A stretch of DNA of 22,752 bases from Amphimedon queenslandica (taxonomy: Eukaryota; Porifera; Demospongiae; Haplosclerida; Niphatidae). Position numbers and translations under genes: made by a program. The stretch's first letter is position 1, and every line of letters begins with the position of its first letter. Under the pieces are notes generated by a model. It was not told the origin of the DNA. It made no database searches and saw only the letters and a program-made list of their open reading frames with translations. Shown piece by piece: positions 10,097-18,524 of the stretch. Where the stretch lies: positions 156,498 through 179,249 of the forward strand of contig NW_003546383.1 in NCBI RefSeq assembly GCF_000090795.2, in the 5' to 3' direction.

Positions 10097-11102
10097 ATGC
10101 TGAATTTCTCCTCTTCTACTCGATCTGCTGTTGGAGCGGGGAGAACAGTGCACATCAGAGGCTTGGACGCAGAAGCTTGGCAACTTTATGTCGCAGGCCT
10201 GTCAGGGCGGACATCTACCTCCTATAGCTCAGCCAAAAGAGGATATCAGCAATTTTGCTTCCATGCAGGGATCAGTCCTTTCCCAGCAACTGAATTGTCG
10301 ACATGTCGGTTCGTGGAGTGGTTAGCAAAGGAAGGCTTTCACCTAGGTTTAGTGTCTGCGTATCTCTCAGCACTTCGGCACCTCAGCATCAAGGCTGGGC
10401 TGGGGCCCATGTCACAAGCCACATGGCCGGAATTAGCATACGTAGTGAAGGGTCTGGAACGGGAGCTTAGGGACGTTCCCACACTTCAAAGGCTACCCAT
10501 CACTTTGGATGTGCTAAGAAAGCTAAAAGCAGCCTGGGAGTCGGGCTTGGAGGACAAGGTTACTGCTTTCCTGTTGTGGGCTGTGTCCTGGATAGCGTTT
10601 TTTGGTTGCTTCAGATTGGACGAGTTACTCCTATCAAAAACCACCGAGACCCCAGCACTTAGGCAGCCTGACGTGTTTTTCAGATCAAAGTTGGCAATGG
10701 TAATGCACCTGCGGTTCTCTAAAACAGGTCAGAATGAGAGGGACATCAATGTGCACATTGGTGCCACTTTGACTGACATTTGTCCTTTCGTGGCCTTGCA
10801 AAATTATTTAAGAATTCGTCTATTGGGCCAGGGTCCATTGTTCATGTGGGCAGATGGTAATCCAGTGCTGAAGTCTTCCTTCGTTCTCTTGGTGAGAAAG
10901 GCCCTGTGACATAGTGGAGTGGACAAGGCTGGTTACTCTAGACACAGCTTTTGCATTGGAGCTGCTGTGGCAGCAGCAGTACTTGTTAAAAGCTATGGGA
11001 CGCTGGAGCTCTGATGCTTATCTTCAATACATCAGCACATCTCCAGAGTCATTAGTAGCCTTGGCGCCTCAAATGGTGAAGGGTGGCCTCATTAAAATCT
11101 GA
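10097..11102 (+). pseudogene. Tyrosine recombinase of DIRS-like element, near intact
   Basis: Frame 2 is open from about 10097 to 10909 (270 residues). LYVAGLSGRTSTSYSSAKRG and FVEWLAKEGFHLGLVSAYLS form the N-terminal core-binding domain, and KGLERELRDVPTLQRLPIT leads into the catalytic part. FFGCFRLDELL holds the first catalytic Arg. LRFSKTGQ carries the usual Lys, and LFMWADGNPV follows. After a stop at 10907-10909, frame 2 continues with AGYSRHSFCIGAAVAAA, so the normal HSFR (HxxR) reads HSFC. The frame then shifts by one and MGRWSSDAYLQYI gives the catalytic Tyr of the YLQYI motif, ending at 11102. One stop, one frameshift and the Arg-to-Cys change are the visible lesions. The Cys codon TGC is one C-to-T step from CGC. 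Confidence 0.8.
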
Positions 11103-11287
11103 ACTAATAATTGAATGGGGGGGGGGTCTGGTTTAGTCTTAATATCAATCATATAATTCCACCAGTACTTTTGTTGTGAAGGAGCAAACAGTAATGCAGT
11201 TCTCACTCGCACGCACTCACTTACACTCATTCACACTCACTCTTTTGTCATACCCAGTCTGCCTACCCCATGTTTCTCCCCTGGGGC

Positions 11288-11711
11288 TTTGGGGCTTGGT
11301 CTTCCAGTCCTAACCCTTGGTTAGAACTCCCAGCCAGGTAATTATACCTTTCACTGAATATCCCCTTCAATGTGCTGAGGTCATGGAATTATCCATTTAG
11401 GGTTGTGATTTACATATCACTATCATTATATTGTAAATTTGGCATGCAATTTCATGAAGTCTGAGTCCACCACAGAATTAGGGGTACGGTCTATTTAATT
11501 CATATATCAAGCTGTTAATTAGGTGGAGGTATGACTGGCAAAGGTAAGGATTGGGGGGGTCAGGCCCTGCAATTACAAGACAAGCTTCATCAAGGGGAAG
11601 CAGCATATCATAGAAGGGGTGGGACAAGCAGCAAGGGTCATGCTCAAGGTAAGTTGAGACAGATACAAGGAGAAAGTCTAGCCATCCAGTCCTGTCAGGA
11701 AAGAGTTAATT
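11288..11711 (+). repeat. Terminal direct repeat B1 of DIRS-like element
   Basis: This is the first copy of a direct repeat of about 400 bp found again at 11916-12312. Shared blocks include GGCTTGGTCTTCCAGTCCTA, GAATATCCCCTTCAATGTG, GGTCATGGAATTATCCATTT, TGCAATTTCATGAAGTCTGA, GGAGGTATGACTGGCAAAGG and TCCAGTCCTGTCAGGAAAG. A short open frame at 11531-11713 starts in the shared block but is not kept in B2, so it is probably not a gene. Between the recombinase stop and B1 (11103-11287) there is a G10 run and a row of CACTCAC-type repeats near 11205-11245. Confidence 0.75.
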
Positions 11712-11915
11712 AGTGTTTAGAGGTACTTTAAGTAAGGTTAACTCCCACAGGACTGCGCATGCGTGATTGGTCGGACGACACATGTTAGCCAGTGTAACTG
11801 AAGAGGAAAGAAAGACGCTATTGATTCTGTAGTTTTCTTCCCACCACCCACTACTAGTGCAAGTGGGAAGATCAGGAAAAGGGGGGGCTCTACTGGGTTA
11901 ATTCCCACTGTGAAA
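11712..11915 (+). repeat. A2 segment between the B repeats (expected copy of 5' leader)
   Basis: In split-direct-repeat elements the segment between B1 and B2 is a copy of the 5' end (A1), and it allows the full template to be rebuilt during reverse transcription. The 5' A1 of this copy is lost, so the identity cannot be checked within the element. The segment carries the GTTAAC...TGCGCATGCG block at 11738-11765 that recurs upstream of the minus-strand ORF1 fragment at 2240-2300, which fits a leader or promoter role. A G7 run lies at 11881. Confidence 0.55.
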
Positions 11916-12312
11916 TTTGGGCTTGGTCTGCCAGTCCTAACGCTTGGTTAGAACCCCCAGCCGAGTCTTCATTAATCATACTTTTCATTGAATATCCCCT
12001 TCAATGTGGTGGGGTCATGGAATTATCCATTTAGGGTTGTGATTTACACATCACTATCACATATTGAAAATTGGGCATGCAATTTTATGAAGTCTGAGTC
12101 AACCACAGAATTTGAGGTACTGTTTGTTTAATTCATAAATCATCTGTTAATCGGTTGGAGGTATGACCAGCAAAGGTAAGGATCGGGGGTCAGGCCCCAA
12201 GACATGCTTCCTTAAGGGGCAGCATTTCTTAGGGGGGGGGACAAGGGTATGCTCAAGGTAAGTTGGGACAGACACAAGGTCTAGTCATCCAGTCCTGTCA
12301 GAAAAGATTTAA
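11916..12312 (+). repeat. Terminal direct repeat B2 of DIRS-like element
   Basis: This second copy of the B repeat is colinear with B1 but shorter, by several small deletions between 12180 and 12280. It ends at GTCAGAAAAGATTTAAC, close to 12312, and this should be the 3' end of the element. The two copies differ at many positions, so the element is old or the two repeats have not been homogenised recently. Confidence 0.75.
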
Positions 12313-12406
12313 CTATTTTTATAGTTACCATTTTAATGAAATGAGTAACTACTAAATTTGAGCAAACATACATCAATCAATAGCTTGAAAATGGATACTT
12401 CTTGTA

Positions 12407-12754
12407 CTACAGCTGCTGCTTTTCAAACGCAAATAAATCTTCCACCAGCTCCCACAAACTCTCAAGAAAAATGTCAACAAATGCCTTTAACTTATTTGTT
12501 TCCACACCTACACCTTGACACACCCACATCTTGGCCTGACCACTCACTTTGCATTTATTAACCAGCCAGTTGTCCAAGATAGGTCGTGTATTTCCTGGAA
12601 TTTGTCCAAGGCTATTGTGGAGGCTTGTTATCAATAAAAAAAATAGGCAGGGCAAATAGTAATAATGGTTATTAAAGCATGCAATTATGTCTGCTGCAAC
12701 AGCTCCTGATATAGTGCCTCGTATAGTGCATGTAATGACACTCACATAGCTCAC
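12407..12754 (-). CDS. Unrecognised 115-codon reading frame
   Basis: A minus-strand frame with ATG at 12754 and a stop at 12407. The first half is hydrophobic (NHYYYLPCLFFLLITSLHNS could span a membrane). The second half is amphipathic and charged, ending ETNKLKAFVDIFLESLWELV and a short acidic tail. I do not recognise it. It lies just outside the aligned left arm of the large inverted repeat, so the matching part of the right arm would lie beyond the LTR element, outside the window. It could be an exon or part of an unknown element, or simply chance. No clear promoter or splice context was identified. Confidence 0.2.
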   Translation of the reverse strand: MSYVSVITCTIRGTISGAVAADIIACFNNHYYYLPCLFFLLITSLHNSLGQIPGNTRPILDNWLVNKCKVSGQAKMWVCQGVGVETNKLKAFVDIFLESLWELVEDLFAFEKQQL

Positions 12755-13062
12755 AGGCTCCTGTCATCGTCATTGCATTAGGCAGTTTAGTCATACGTAA
12801 GTAGATATCAGCCTTTAGTTGCATAGTGTCTGTAATTGCATAATGATTCCACTGAATTTAATCAAAATGCCTGCATTGGGGTTCATAACTGGGTTACTGT
12901 ATAAATACTGCATCATACCATTGGCACTTTAATATTGTGGTGATGCAAATAATAGTAATGCACATGAAGGTAATTGTTTAATTGTAGTCACGAAATAATT
13001 ATGTTAATGTTTGAATTGTCAAACCCATTGTTGGCATGAATTGCCACACTTAATACAGAGCG

Positions 13063-14359
13063 GGGTATGATGCAATAGTAAGCATAAGAATCATTCCTTT
13101 TCACTGTCTCCCACTTTTCAAAACGTGCCTCTCCCATGATACCACGTGCGTATCTATTGGTCTCTTGCAAAATATAGTTTATACTACTAGTTGTAAAAAT
13201 TAGTTCAAACACCTCTTTTACGTTATTAGGGACACTAACTGCTGGGCCTACTGCTTCCTCAAACTCTCTTACAAATACTGGCTGCAAGTCATCAGTCCAG
13301 TCATTGTTACTATGAAAAAGTAGAGATAATAAATATTTACTGTCATGTTTGTCTCAAAAAGTTATTTTGTTATCATTATCATTATCTTTATTAGTAATAT
13401 AATTTTGGTATTATTGTTGTTATTATTATTATTTATAGTGCCTTACGACATCCCTGTCATATGAATTGGTGGTGTTTGTGATGACACTGGTAGTGGTGAT
13501 GGCACTGGTAGTGGCAATGGTACTGCTCTCTCATTGTCTGTTCTCTCATATTCACCATAGGTCTCATTTGCTCTCTCACTCTCTAGACTTCTGTAGTACT
13601 GTGGGCTCTCAAACTCATCATTGGTTCCAATTTTGGTAAAGTATTATAATTGTTCTTTCGCTTTTTGTCTTACTCTTCTTAGCTATTCATCTCTAACTGA
13701 TCATCACAGCCAAAGTCAAAACATTCATCAACATCATCATCATCATCATCAGCAGAAACAAGGTCAATGACTTGATCTCTTGTAAGTTGAGTTGCCATCT
13801 AATGAAATTCTATTTTTTGCACTAATAAAAATTACTTACATTGCAAATATTATTGTGAACAATCTTGAAGTAAAGCTAGTCTGCAAGACTGCAATCACAG
13901 TTGATTTGAAGACAGCAGCAAGTAATGCCACTATATGCTTTGAGTTGCCTGGAAACGTCAAGTTACATCATTACGGGCCACACCCATGGCATTTCTTCCA
14001 TTCTTTTTCATGACGAAGAAGCATGTGTAAGTTGCTTGCGCTATCTTTTTGTTCTAGAAGTCTTATACAAGTATTAGGTAACTGACAACAGTCTGTTGTT
14101 TTTGATTTGTGTCTATTGTCTACTACAAGGTATTACTGGTCTATGCCCGATATTACCATTTTCTACCATTATTTTCTGTTTGAAGACTTTAAAATGTTAT
14201 TATTATTGTTGAGAGATCAATGAAGAAGTTATTTGAACTCCTAGGAGCCTCATAGTGTTGCACAAACAAGAAAAAATATAGTAAAATGTAAATAAACGTC
14301 TATTGTACTGCACGGTTATTATACATAGACGTAAATTTACATCTATCGGTGTTAAAGGG
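13063..14359 (-). mobile_element. piggyBac element, 5' part only, in the left arm
   Basis: The element ends at 14359 with GGG next to TTAA (14360-14363). Read inward from the TTAA, it starts CCCTTTAACACCGATAGATG, a piggyBac-like CCC terminus at a TTAA target. A second, subterminal hairpin (AGACGTAAATTTACATCT) lies at 14328-14345. The transposase starts at 13798 and runs to about 13075. At about 13063 the element stops in the middle of the gene and arm sequence resumes, so the remaining two thirds of the transposase and the other terminus were deleted. The right arm has the uninterrupted site GGACTTAAGTACATG at 19887-19901. Confidence 0.75.
13075..13798 (-). pseudogene. piggyBac-like transposase, N-terminal third, broken
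   Basis: The ATG is at 13798 (MATQLTRDQVIDLVS), followed by an acidic run of seven Asp encoded by a GAT repeat (near 13733-13755). Such acidic N-termini are common in piggyBac transposases. Stops near 13680 and further frame changes follow. In another frame, at 13310-13075, comes DWTDDLQPVFVREFEEAVGP, then VFELIFTTSSINYILQETNR and YARGIMGEARFEKWETVKR. This matches the DUF4371-free, PiggyBac-type domain start (F...GP...F.LFF...I..I..TN.YA). The catalytic Asp residues lie further downstream in the family and are missing here. The codons after about 13063 belong to the arm, not to the transposase. Confidence 0.65.
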
Positions 14360-14598
14360 TTAAGTCAATGGATTCCTTGGTAATTGCGATGGTGATTGTC
14401 ACAGGCCTACATCTATGACACAGATTTGCTGATTGAGTAAAGCACAAGTACATGTACGTGTATGCCATTGCCACTATATCTCAAATAAACAAACAATCAC
14501 GACCCTTAACAATTACTGAAAATCACTACTTTAATGAATTTTAATTACCATTAAAATTTCATTGCTATTCACCTCTTTCTCTCTACCCTTTTTTTCAG

Positions 14599-14778
14599 TG
14601 CCTCAATCTTGCAATGTATCTCTATCTTGCAATGGACCAAGGTACTACTGATGTCATCACATAAAGAGTATTACATAATTCAAGTCAGCTCCAGTACATA
14701 TTTCTCTTGTTATGTTTCTTTTTGTAGTTTTAGGTCAAAAGCATCAAAACGAAATTAAGACTGAAATCTAATTTATTA
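14599..14778 (+). other. Possible two-exon gene remnant in left arm
   Basis: A pyrimidine-rich tract ending TTTTTTTCAG at 14598 looks like a 3' splice site. It is followed by a 43-nt open block (14599-14641), AAG|GTACTACTG, a 92-bp segment ending TTGTAGTTTTAG at 14733, and a second open block from 14734. Read in one frame across the putative intron, the blocks encode ASILQCISILQWTK and VKSIKTKLRLKSNLLN. The right arm gives ASILHSISILQWTK and VKGIKTKLRLKSDLLN with the same 92-bp intron. I recognise no family. The intron-like part is about as conserved as the exons, so selection is not shown. Confidence 0.25.
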
Positions 14779-14780
14779 AA

Positions 14781-15019
14781 TGTGACCATAATTGACAAAA
14801 GGTACCTTATGGTGGATTTTAAAATTCATCATTATGATGAAAAATATCAGCCTGAGAGTGCTCTGTTAGTCAACAATTGTTTTTAAAAGTTACATAGTAA
14901 CTTTTTGCATCCTCTGGAGCAATTTTATGATGATTGGAGCTCAGGAAGTAAGATTTTTAAGGCTATAAAGACCAGTTTTCCTATCCGCCATAAGGTACCT
15001 TTTGTCAATTATGGTCACA
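14781..15019 (+). mobile_element. Hairpin MITE, copy 1
   Basis: This 239-bp element has long inverted termini: TGTGACCATAATTGACAAAA at the left and the reverse complement at the right, continuing into GGTACCTTATGG for more than 30 bp. It has no coding capacity. The flanks are AA on both sides (14779-14780 and 15020-15021). The right arm of the large inverted repeat lacks the element at the matching point near 19460, which gives a natural empty site and a 2-bp duplication. It is probably mobilised by an unknown DNA transposase. Confidence 0.8.
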
Positions 15020-15394
15020 AATTGTTTTGTTCTTTATAATTGTTATTGTTTAAATGTAAGATTAGTTTACACTGTGCAGCAAATGACCTTCAGTAAGCAA
15101 CATGCAGCATAAAAGTGCAATTGAAATTTCAGTCCTTGAACTAATGCCTGACCATTCTACACCTCCACTAATTCTATACAACAATATTAAAGTCAAAAGC
15201 AATTTGTTTGACTCACAAATTGGAAGTAACATATTTGCCTGAGTAGAAGCCATGGTGTGTATTTTTTAAGGAAGTTTTTTGGGGGCGTTAAAATGAGATG
15301 GGCGTTAAATCAAGCATGGGCGTCTATAAAAACATCCTAACCAGATGTTTTGATTGTAATTGTGGGTCTGTTTGTCACACCTACCTCAATTAAA

Positions 15395-16523
15395 ATGGCT
15401 GAAGTGCAGGGGTGTATCTAAGGGTGCAATGAGACAAGACTAGTATAGCTAATAGTTTCAGTAGTGTAAATATGATGATAACATGGTAGAAACTTACATA
15501 ATTCCATTTGGGCTGCCATGTTTTGAATTATCACTACTACTAACCAATCTGTTATTAGACTATTCACTTTAATATTAAACTAATCGAGTAAAAAATGGCT
15601 AAAAAACTGTGCTGAGTCTATTTTAATGTCTCCCCAAGGCCAGTACTACTACAAGAGAAAATGTAACCATTTAGGGGTGTGCTAAGGGTGCTTGAGCACC
15701 CCCAATAACCTGAAGGATCAACATTTTTTCTACTGCTTCTTTAACCTCTGGTGTCTCATATATTTATAACTAAAGGTTCTCCCCCCTCTCCCTCCCCTCT
15801 TTCTCCGCCTCCCCATACACCTCTCCCCCCCCTCTCTCTCTTATTTACAGCACTAAGAAGAGATGGCCCAGTCTCCATTGTACTCAGTCTAGTGTCACCG
15901 ACTTGTATATCACTGCCAAGTGTCTTATAAAAGTTATTCAACACCCTTAACAATCATTTCAGCCTCAATCTTAGCATTTTCCAGTGCTTTAAAGGGCAGT
16001 AGGGAGTGCCAAAGTGCCTGCAATTACCGTGACAGCACTTATAATATTTAAAAAGCTAATCATGCGCGGAAAACAATGTTTTAGCGCAGTAAAAAAGGGG
16101 TGTGGTCACAATTGCGGCACGCTTTGCATGCCACATGTTTTTTCTATGTGCCAAACCAACTCTCATAGCTTAGATACGCCCCTGCTGAAGTGCTTGTTGT
16201 GGCAAGTGTTATTCGTGGGCATCATGTTTACAAGAAGATATGGACTCCTTTTATAGGAGAGGAAGTACAGCTTCAAACTCAAGACAATCCTCATGATAGG
16301 CATGATGTTACAGTCACTAGAAGTGGTACTATTGTTGGGCTCATGCCACGTTTATTGCTACATTTCGCACTTTTTTATCAAAAAAAGTGTTTCAATTACC
16401 TGCAAAGTAACTGGACATCAAAAACCTGGAAATGGTTTGAAAGTTCCATGTACTTACACAAATAAATCAGCTTCAAAAAGAACTATTATAAAGCTAAAGA
16501 AGTTACGAAATAAACATGACTAG
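15395..16523 (+). pseudogene. HIRAN-like domain protein, second gene of the pogo/Tigger-like element
   Basis: The ATG at 15395 is followed by codons for MAEV. A hAT-type insertion (15407-16184 plus its duplication) interrupts here, and the frame resumes at 16193 with LVVASVIRGHHVYKKIWTPF, then NPHDRHDVTVTRSGTIVGLM. This matches the start of a small HIRAN-like domain common in cnidarian, sponge and mollusc genomes (V.RG.HVYK.IW.P..GE ... N..D..AV.V...G..VGH.PR). Near 16350 a one-base frame change occurs, and the other frame continues with ISHFFIKKSVSITCKVTGHQ, GNGLKVPCTYTN and a Lys-rich end, stopping at 16523. Without the insertion the gene would be about 115 codons. HIRAN domains bind DNA ends or modified DNA in HLTF/Rad5 proteins; a similar role here is only a guess. 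Confidence 0.6.
15407..16184. mobile_element. Non-autonomous hAT-type element in the HIRAN-like gene
   Basis: The 778-bp element has inverted ends CAGGGGTGTATCTAAG (15407) and CTTAGATACGCCCCTG (to 16184) and a perfect 8-bp target duplication, ctgaagtg, at 15399-15406 and 16185-16192. The CAGGG ends and 8-bp duplication are typical of hAT elements. It has no transposase. Inside are a strong C/T tract at about 15777-15842 and a second CAGGGG-like segment near 15672-15710 (TAGGGGTGTGCTAAGG, then GAGCACCCCC), which may be an older nested terminus. Short open frames in it show nothing known. Confidence 0.85.
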
Positions 16524-16651
16524 TCATTACACCATCATGTGTATATTGTATCTTGGTTACTATATATTTTGAATCAATCGAATATATGATTTATATTTAG
16601 TATAAACATTATTATTAGTCACATTGATAATTATCATAAGTAAAATCTGAA

Positions 16652-18054
16652 CTACATTGTGTCACGCTCTCCAGTTTCAGAATCTTCATCAGTTTCAGAC
16701 CGTGTATCAACAATTTCTGATTCCGCAACTTCTGCATCAATTATGACTTCATTTTCTTCTTCTATGTCACCATTCTCTGAGGCAAAAGGGTCAACAATAG
16801 CATGTCCAGCAATGCTTTGTATTTTTTCTAATCTTTCAATAAGCTGCATCCTTGACAGGGCTGACCTTCCTTAAAACAATGTATTTCATCGTCTTCTGTT
16901 CCATCAGTAGCTGTAGTAATTCCACAAGACTAAAATGACTTCTTGATTGTTTCTTGGCTAATGGTATCCCAAAAAGATTTTACCCAATTACATATTAGCT
17001 TACGAGATGGTGCATTCATATTACCACTCTTTGTAAATTCATGAGCAGATGGTTCTGACAACCACGTATCATAACATTTTCTCGTTTCACTTTTAAATGA
17101 GCCATTCCAAACAACATCAGCAGCTTGTATAAACTTAGTACAGCCACCAGGGACAACTGATGTTTGAAGCTTCATTTGTGCACATCCTGCCACAGTATCC
17201 TCACTGGTATGGCACTTATATGCATCCCATACAAGAAGACGTTTCTGGAACGAGAATTTCCCAATAGATGCATGGAGATACTAAATGGTAAGTGCATTGT
17301 TCATCCATTCATTAGCACTAAATGGAACTATCACTCCAGGTATTGTGTTGAGCTCTTTTATAAGGCGACAGCCTTTTCCTTTAAAAACTATGAAAGACTT
17401 TAACTTGGTGCCATCTGCCCTCGCTGTAAGTACAACAGTGTAGTGGTCCTTCTCGTGGCTAGTTGTCTTCACTGACACAGACGGTGCACCAGAAAAATGA
17501 ACTGTTGTATCTCCAGGCCTGTCCATTCAACAAGCAGTCTTGTCCATAGCATAAGTAGCATTAGCCTCGAACTGATGAATAGTTTGCAATTGCCTCATTT
17601 CAATAACAAACTGTATCAATTTCTCAAGATGTGCTTCTGGGTGGCTTTGATGCACAGTTGTTCTTCTACAAAGTCATAATTGCTTCCTCTTTATAAAGCC
17701 ACGCAGCCATCCCAAACTGGCCTTGAATGACGCATCTGTTGACAATACTTTTGCCTGCCTCATAATCATATCTCTTGTCCTTAAATTGCGTGATCACATA
17801 TCAGTAATCCAGCTAAACAGGGCATCTTCTATGTTTTCATCAAAAGTTTTTTTTCCTGCTCGTTTCAAGTGCTTTCTTCTACTTTTATCTGTCTTTTGAA
17901 GCAGTTGCAATGCTTATTTATTTGTCATCCACTCTCAAATTCTTCTGTTGACTGAAAACAGTCGGGAAGCAGCACTAATTGAGCTTTTACTAGCTGTTTC
18001 AACAACTTTCAGTTTAAACTGAATGTCATAGGACTTGCGCTTTTCTTTATCCAT
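16652..18054 (-). pseudogene. pogo/Tigger-like transposase, decayed
   Basis: The ATG at 18054 opens MDKEKRKSYDIQFKLKVVE, followed by SISAASRLFSVNRRI, the N-terminal helix-turn-helix. A second DNA-binding (CENP-B-like) part follows, with ENIEDALFSWITDM, SRNLRTRDMIMRQAK and FKASLGWLRGFIKRK. The DDE/D catalytic domain includes YAMDKTAC near 17550 (first Asp), TTSHEKDHYTVVLTARADG and IPGVIVPFSANEWMN. LLVWDAYKCH near 17225 carries the second Asp, and VVPGGCTKFIQAADVVWN near 17120 the third. TDGTEDDEIHCF comes near 16880, then an acidic tail in a shifted frame to 16652. From 18054 to about 16855 the frame is constant, broken by about seven stops, then by one frameshift near 16855. At about 468 codons it is close to full length for the family. 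Confidence 0.85.
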
Positions 18055-18135
18055 CTTTTGCAGCAACACCTTGAGGAAGACTGAGTCCAAGTGTTGTAAG
18101 CCACGTGGGGCCACACCCACTTAGACCACACCCAC

Positions 18136-18240
18136 TGGTATTTATTGAAGCATGGGCCTTTATTAAGGCATGAGCTTCTATTTCCTGCATGAGGCATGTA
18201 GGCTAGGTCTTTATTTAAGCATGGGCGTTTATTTAAGCTG
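18136..18240 (+). repeat. Subterminal AAGCATGGGCG repeats of the pogo/Tigger-like element
   Basis: Four imperfect copies of a unit of about 20 bp follow each other upstream of the transposase start: TTTATTGAAGCATGGGCC, TTTATTAAGGCATGAGCTT, TTTATTTAAGCATGGGCG and TTTATTTAAGCTGGGCTT. On the other side of the element, AAATCAAGCATGGGCGTCTA and ATGAGATGGGCGTTAAA lie at about 15290-15325. Their regular place next to both ends suggests transposase-binding sites, but this is inference. Confidence 0.5.
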
Positions 18241-18290
18241 GGCTTCTAATCAGGCAAATACGGTATCCACCGGTAATGGCTTAATACAAA

Positions 18291-18524
18291 TGTGACCATA
18301 ATTGAAAAAAGGTACCTTATGGCGGATTTTAAAATTCATCATTAAAATGAAAAATATCTTGTGAGTCCTGTTGGACAAGCATTGTTTGTAAAGGTTGGAT
18401 AGAAACTTTTTGCATCCTTTGGAGTAATTTTATGATAAGTACAGCTCAGGAAGTTGGATTTTTTTGGCTATAAAGTCAATTTTTACTAGCCGCCATAAGG
18501 TACCTTTTGTCAATTTTGGTCACA
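18291..18524 (+). mobile_element. Hairpin MITE, copy 2
   Basis: This 234-bp copy belongs to the same family as 14781-15019, with TGTGACCATAATTGAAAAAA at the left and GGTACCTTTTGTCAATTTTG then GTCACA at the right. It is flanked by AA on both sides. It lies 26 bp from the right end of the pogo/Tigger-like element, and the right arm has the empty site near 19240 (reading ACAAAATTTTG on the minus strand). Confidence 0.8.

Larger units (their letters stand above)
8736..12312 (+). mobile_element. DIRS-like (PAT/Ngaro-type) retrotransposon, 5' truncated
   Basis: A tyrosine-recombinase retrotransposon runs RT, RNase H, recombinase, then a 3' terminal block of direct repeats (B1-A2-B2). This split-direct-repeat end is the hallmark of PAT- and Ngaro-type members, as opposed to the inverted termini of DIRS1. 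ORF1 and the 5' A1 repeat are missing, because the element starts inside the region before RT, right after the hAT relic. The coding part has several stops but is far less decayed than the minus-strand copy at 2770-5872. I saw no methyltransferase or hydrolase domain. Confidence 0.75.
15229..18263. mobile_element. pogo/Tigger-like transposon with two convergent genes
   Basis: Terminal inverted repeats are ACATATTTGCCTGAGTAGAA at 15229 and, reading inward from the other end at 18263, CCGTATTTGCCTGATTAGAA. Both are flanked by TA (15227-15228 and 18264-18265), the target used by pogo/Tc1-mariner elements. The right arm has the matching empty site with CA in place of TA near 19268. Length is 3035 bp, or 2249 bp after removing the nested hAT-type element and its duplicated 8 bp. 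It carries a decayed transposase on the minus strand (18054-16652) and a HIRAN-like gene on the plus strand (15395-16523), tail to tail with about 129 bp between stops. The subterminal regions carry AAGCATGGGCG-type repeats. Confidence 0.8.

Noticed and set aside
11531..11713. Small plus-strand frame starting MTGKGKDWGG in repeat B1
   Set aside because: The frame is not maintained in repeat B2, where the same start is followed by shifts. It is most likely non-coding terminal repeat.
12988..13062. C-terminal residues of the 99-codon frame at 13287-12988 as part of the piggyBac protein
   Set aside because: These bases match the right arm near 21690-21760, so they are arm sequence beyond the deletion junction, not transposase.
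13376..13436. ATT/TTA-rich tract as a regulatory array
   Set aside because: It is a simple microsatellite-like run inside the decayed piggyBac element with no sign of function.
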